Origin: Listeria immobilis
GTDB taxonomy: Bacteria; Bacillota; Bacilli; Lactobacillales; Listeriaceae
Direction: 5' to 3'
DNA length: 59,975 nt
Assembly (NCBI RefSeq): GCF_014322765.1
Contig: NZ_JAASTZ010000019.1
Span: forward strand, 1-59,975
Shown: piece after piece, positions 56,932 to 59,975 of the stretch
Layout: each line of letters begins with the position of its first letter
Position numbering within the stretch: position 1 is the first letter of the stretch
Program-made: the position numbers and the translations under genes
The notes under the pieces: generated by a model
Seen by the model: the letters and a program-made list of their open reading frames with translations, nothing else
Databases searched by the model: none
Told to the model about the DNA's origin: nothing

Positions 56932-58456
56932 AGCTTTGAATATCTGTGGCTTTAATCCAACCAAGAGAACTGTCATTATCTTTGAGATGTAACCATTTTT
57001 CATTGAGAATAGTGGCTTCTTTATCAACAGAAAGTAATTTTCCGTAATAATAACCAATTGCTTTTAGTTCTGTGCTTGCTGTTTCTATTGGTTTACTGTA
57101 AACAATAGTTTCTGTAGATTTTATATATCCGACTTGAGTTGTTGGTTTTTCTGATGCTGGCGTATAAATTATTGTTAAATCTTTTTCGCTAGCCCAGCCA
57201 ATTAACTGCCCATCTACTTTAAATTGATACCAAAGTGTATTTCCAACGGTAGCTTTGGTAACTAATTCTAATTTATCTTTAGCATAGTTAGTAAGAGGTG
57301 CTGCTTTTTCCGCATTTTTTGTATTGTAAGGGTAGGTCCAAACGTTATCTGTCGCAGAGGCTTTAACGCTAGCGTAGCCATTGTATGCCTGTTGCTCCGT
57401 AATTCGGTCGTATAGTCGATCATTCAACTTATCCGCGCGCACCCATCCAATCTCGCTGCCGCCTTCTGAAAGTCTAAACCAAGCATAACCATCACGTGTG
57501 ATTTTTTTATCCGCGTGAAGTGCTTTTCGGTCATAACTAGCGATGACACCCTTATCAAATTGCTTTTCAGGAGAAGGTAAACGATAAACAGTTGCATTTA
57601 AATCATCAACATATCTAGTTAAATTTACATTCTCGGCATCTTTGGGATGATAAGTAAGATTAAGGGAATTGCTATTTATCCAACCAATATCTTTGTTATT
57701 CTCGCGGATGAAATACCAAAGTCCTTTCTCGGTTTTGGCTTCCCAAGAAATTTCGAGATTACGGTTAGCGTAATTTGCAAGCGTGCCGATTTCCTCTGAG
57801 TCAACAGTGTTATATGGAGCTGACCAGATGATTTCTTGTGTTTTATTTGGGGCTACTTTTCCTGTAGCAGCCATTTCGCTATGCGTTTCGATTTTATCAT
57901 ATATAACATCATATTGAGTTAAATTGTAACGTTCAATAATTGTTACAAGTTTATCAACATATCCAGGGTCAGTTGCATAACCACCATCTTTAATTGCTTG
58001 TAGAGCTTTTCGATAGTCAGTTTCGCCGACAGCGCCTTTATAACGTTCATTATTTATAATTAAATCGGTATGATCTTCAATTGATTCTTTCCAACTAGGA
58101 TAAACACGGAAGTTTGCCGTTGTGGCACCTGATGCTTCCATTGTATTCATTGAAACAGATTCACCTTCATATTTCCCTTTAATTCCAAATAAATTATTCG
58201 AGTTTTTGCTTAAGCCACTTTCTCCCCAATTAGATTCTAATATTGCTTGGGCAAGTGTAACGCTGACCAAAAGTTTCCCATCACGAAGGCCATCTTGGGC
58301 AGCAGGTAAAATTTCATCAATAAAGTTTTGTTGCTGCGAGCTAAGCGCCACTTGCGAAATGTCGCCTTCTCCCGTTTCAGCTCCAACATTAATCGAAACA
58401 ACAAAAAATGCGATAATAAGTGTGATAATACCTGATTTAATAAACCTCTTATCCAA
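56930..58456 (-). CDS. Glucosaminidase autolysin with four GW modules
   Basis: The 508-residue exported autolysin has a signal peptide (about 1-28), a mannosyl-glycoprotein endo-beta-N-acetylglucosaminidase-type domain (about 35-190, catalytic Glu in AILESNWGESGLS) and four GW modules to the C-terminus (about 200-508). Each GW module ends in a GW(I/V/A) signature. GW modules bind lipoteichoic acid and hold the protein at the surface. The open frame reaches GTG 58468, but that codon falls inside the AAGGAG site, so TTG 58456 (MDKRFIKSG) is preferred. It resembles the Listeria Ami/Auto-type surface autolysins. Confidence 0.88.
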   Translation of the reverse strand: MDKRFIKSGIITLIIAFFVVSINVGAETGEGDISQVALSSQQQNFIDEILPAAQDGLRDGKLLVSVTLAQAILESNWGESGLSKNSNNLFGIKGKYEGESVSMNTMEASGATTANFRVYPSWKESIEDHTDLIINNERYKGAVGETDYRKALQAIKDGGYATDPGYVDKLVTIIERYNLTQYDVIYDKIETHSEMAATGKVAPNKTQEIIWSAPYNTVDSEEIGTLANYANRNLEISWEAKTEKGLWYFIRENNKDIGWINSNSLNLTYHPKDAENVNLTRYVDDLNATVYRLPSPEKQFDKGVIASYDRKALHADKKITRDGYAWFRLSEGGSEIGWVRADKLNDRLYDRITEQQAYNGYASVKASATDNVWTYPYNTKNAEKAAPLTNYAKDKLELVTKATVGNTLWYQFKVDGQLIGWASEKDLTIIYTPASEKPTTQVGYIKSTETIVYSKPIETASTELKAIGYYYGKLLSVDKEATILNEKWLHLKDNDSSLGWIKATDIQS

Positions 58457-58871
58457 AGTCCAAAGCACTCCTTTTTTATCTATGTGACCCTATAATAGCA
58501 ATAAATAAGAAATTTATTCTATTACAATTGTATGACAAAAAATGGTGAATTTGGATAATTGGTTGGTATGTAAAGCTTTTTAAGCATTTGGTAAAATGTG
58601 TAAAATTTGTGAAATTATTTTTATAAAAAACCTTACTTTTAAAAACAGCTTCAAAAATAGTCTAACTAAATTAATATAAACATTGATATAAAGCCTTTTT
58701 AATAATTATGTTTCATCCAGTAAAATAAAATCTAAACTACAAATTCTCCATATAGACAGTAATTTAATCTAAAAAAGACCGAAATTAAAAGCAAGGAATT
58801 CGTGATAAAACTATGTAGGCATGCTATAATAATCAGTATGTCAGCGCATTCATTTTGGAGGTTCTATAACT
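58457..58871. other. Divergent promoter region between the autolysin and Mrp-type genes
   Basis: No gene is seen in this AT-rich stretch. An extended -10 (TGCTATAAT, TATAAT at 58825-58830) probably serves the downstream ATPase gene; its -35 is weak. The autolysin promoter must lie on the minus strand in 58490-58600. Confidence 0.5.
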
Positions 58872-59900
58872 ATGCTAAACGAACAACAAATTACTAGATT
58901 ATTATATCGACTGCAAGATCCTGTTTTAGAAGTCGATTTAGAAGAAACAGAAGGTATCTTAGAAGTGCAAGTATTGAATGAAACAACCAATATAAAAATC
59001 GCACTAGCAGATCCAGCTGTAGAAACAGAACATTTTGTACATAATATAGAAGAACTTCTTACACAATTTGGTGTAAAAGAAATAAATATCGAACTAGAAT
59101 ACCTACCTGCCGCAGTAATAGACCGCATTTTCCAAGCAAGAGATAATATTCTCTCTGAAAATAGCCAAACAAAATTTTTGGCAATTGCAAGTGGTAAAGG
59201 TGGCGTTGGGAAATCAACAGTAGCAGCCAATTTAGCTGTCGCACTCGCAAACCAAGGAAAAAAAGTAGGACTACTTGATGCAGATATATATGGTTTTAGC
59301 ATCCCTGTATTACTAGGAACAACAGAATCCCCCCACAAAGAAAATGGACAAATTATACCTGTAGAAACAAATGGCATCCAAATGATTTCAATGGATTTCT
59401 TTGTTGAACCGGGAGAACCAGTTATTTGGCGTGGGCCAATGCTAGGAAAAATGATTAAAATGTTCCTAGAAGAAGTGAGATGGGGAGGTTTAGATTATTT
59501 ACTTATTGATTTACCACCAGGGACAGGGGATGTTGCACTAGATATCCACACATTAATTCCCAAATGCAATGAACTTATTGTTACAACACCGCATTATGCA
59601 GCCGCGTCAGTAGCCTCTCGTGCAGGATATATGGCAATAAAAAACAATCATAAAATCATAGGGGTAATAGAAAATATGTCCTACTTTACACTCGAGGAAG
59701 GAAAGGACCTAAAGATATTCGGACAAGGTGGTGGGGAAAAAGTTGCTGCTGACTTAGAAACAGAACTTTTAATTCAATTACCTATTGAACAACCAGAAAT
59801 CAATGAAAGTGGCTATATATCAGCCATTTATAATCAGTTTAGTGAGACTGGAAAAGCATATAAAACTCTAGCAGAGAAAATAATTCCATATTTATTATAA
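58872..59900 (+). CDS. Mrp/SalA-family P-loop ATPase
   Basis: The 342-residue protein has a degenerate MIP18-like N-terminal domain (about 1-90), a deviant Walker A ASGKGGVGKSTVAANLA (about 108-124), DADIYGFSIP, and LIDLPPGTGDVAL. The region after VIENMSYF lacks the CxxC pair that bridges Fe-S clusters in Mrp/Nbp35 carriers. That makes a SalA-like regulatory role, as reported in Bacillus subtilis, more likely than Fe-S delivery. GGAGG before ATG 58872. Monocistronic. Confidence 0.8.
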   Translation: MLNEQQITRLLYRLQDPVLEVDLEETEGILEVQVLNETTNIKIALADPAVETEHFVHNIEELLTQFGVKEINIELEYLPAAVIDRIFQARDNILSENSQTKFLAIASGKGGVGKSTVAANLAVALANQGKKVGLLDADIYGFSIPVLLGTTESPHKENGQIIPVETNGIQMISMDFFVEPGEPVIWRGPMLGKMIKMFLEEVRWGGLDYLLIDLPPGTGDVALDIHTLIPKCNELIVTTPHYAAASVASRAGYMAIKNNHKIIGVIENMSYFTLEEGKDLKIFGQGGGEKVAADLETELLIQLPIEQPEINESGYISAIYNQFSETGKAYKTLAEKIIPYLL

Positions 59901-59917
59901 AAACTTGATAAAAAGTA

Positions 59918-59946
59918 TTGACGAAAGGCAAAAATCTTGGTATATT
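59918..59946 (+). promoter_or_regulatory. Strong promoter at the window edge
   Basis: TTGACG and TATATT are spaced by 17 bases, followed by a G/C-containing start region. The transcript runs out of the window. The form resembles stable-RNA promoters, but the downstream gene cannot be seen. Confidence 0.65.
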
Positions 59947-59975
59947 TATAAACGTTGCTGATGCGGACAAAACGC

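Overview
The window is a Listeria chromosome segment, from L. monocytogenes or a close relative of the sensu stricto clade. The base composition is AT-rich and Firmicute-like with strong AGGAGG ribosome binding sites. It contains the Listeria extracellular-electron-transfer locus, the S10-spc-alpha ribosomal operon, the rplM-rpsI operon and a Listeria-type II-A CRISPR-Cas system. The Cas9 looks clearly diverged from the L. innocua and L. monocytogenes Cas9 sequences I remember, so I do not name a species.

Layout. (1) 1-4187: a small secreted DUF2712-type (bacteriocin-like) protein, a strong hairpin, then an ABC exporter/immunity-like module of three integral membrane proteins, one ATPase and one membrane-anchored protein. 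(2) 4262-11866: a carbohydrate island made of a PRD/EIIB/EIIA regulator, an ascorbate/galactitol-type PTS (IIA, IIB, IIC), then a phosphotriesterase-like hydrolase, a creatininase-like amidohydrolase, a KDGP-type aldolase and a SIS-domain protein. Together they suggest import, ring or amide opening, isomerisation and aldol cleavage of an unidentified sugar derivative. (3) 11868-15000: a SUKH-type protein, a DUF4003 gene broken by two compensating frameshifts, and a lipoprotein phosphoesterase. (4) 15069-23581: flavin-based extracellular electron transfer, with dmkB, eetB, eetA and ndh2 on the minus strand and pplA, fmnB, dmkA and fmnA on the plus strand. The pplA leader holds a six-codon upstream ORF and mutually exclusive hairpins.

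(5) 23689-38400: the S10-spc-alpha supercluster from rpsJ to rplQ, with a structured S10 leader and a 385-base adk-infA spacer where many Bacilli carry map. (6) 38454-45797: a winged-helix protein, an acetamidase/formamidase, an MgtC-like protein, the energising module of ECF vitamin transporters (ecfA1, ecfA2, ecfT), truA and rplM-rpsI. EcfT here and FmnA at 22752 are paralogues that can share the same ATPases.

(7) 45798-52993: a complete type II-A CRISPR-Cas locus. It has a tracrRNA on the minus strand inside the cas9 5' leader, cas9-cas1-cas2-csn2 tightly packed, a leader ending CTGCGAG, and 13 repeats with 12 spacers of exactly 30 bases. The last repeat is degenerate and runs into a terminator. 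A 12-bp perfect inverted repeat sits just upstream of the probable cas9 promoter. (8) 52991-59975: a decayed coding-like fragment, a membrane papain-fold protein overlapping a condensation-fold acyltransferase, two small hypothetical genes, a four-GW-module glucosaminidase autolysin, a Mrp/SalA-type ATPase and a strong promoter at the window edge.
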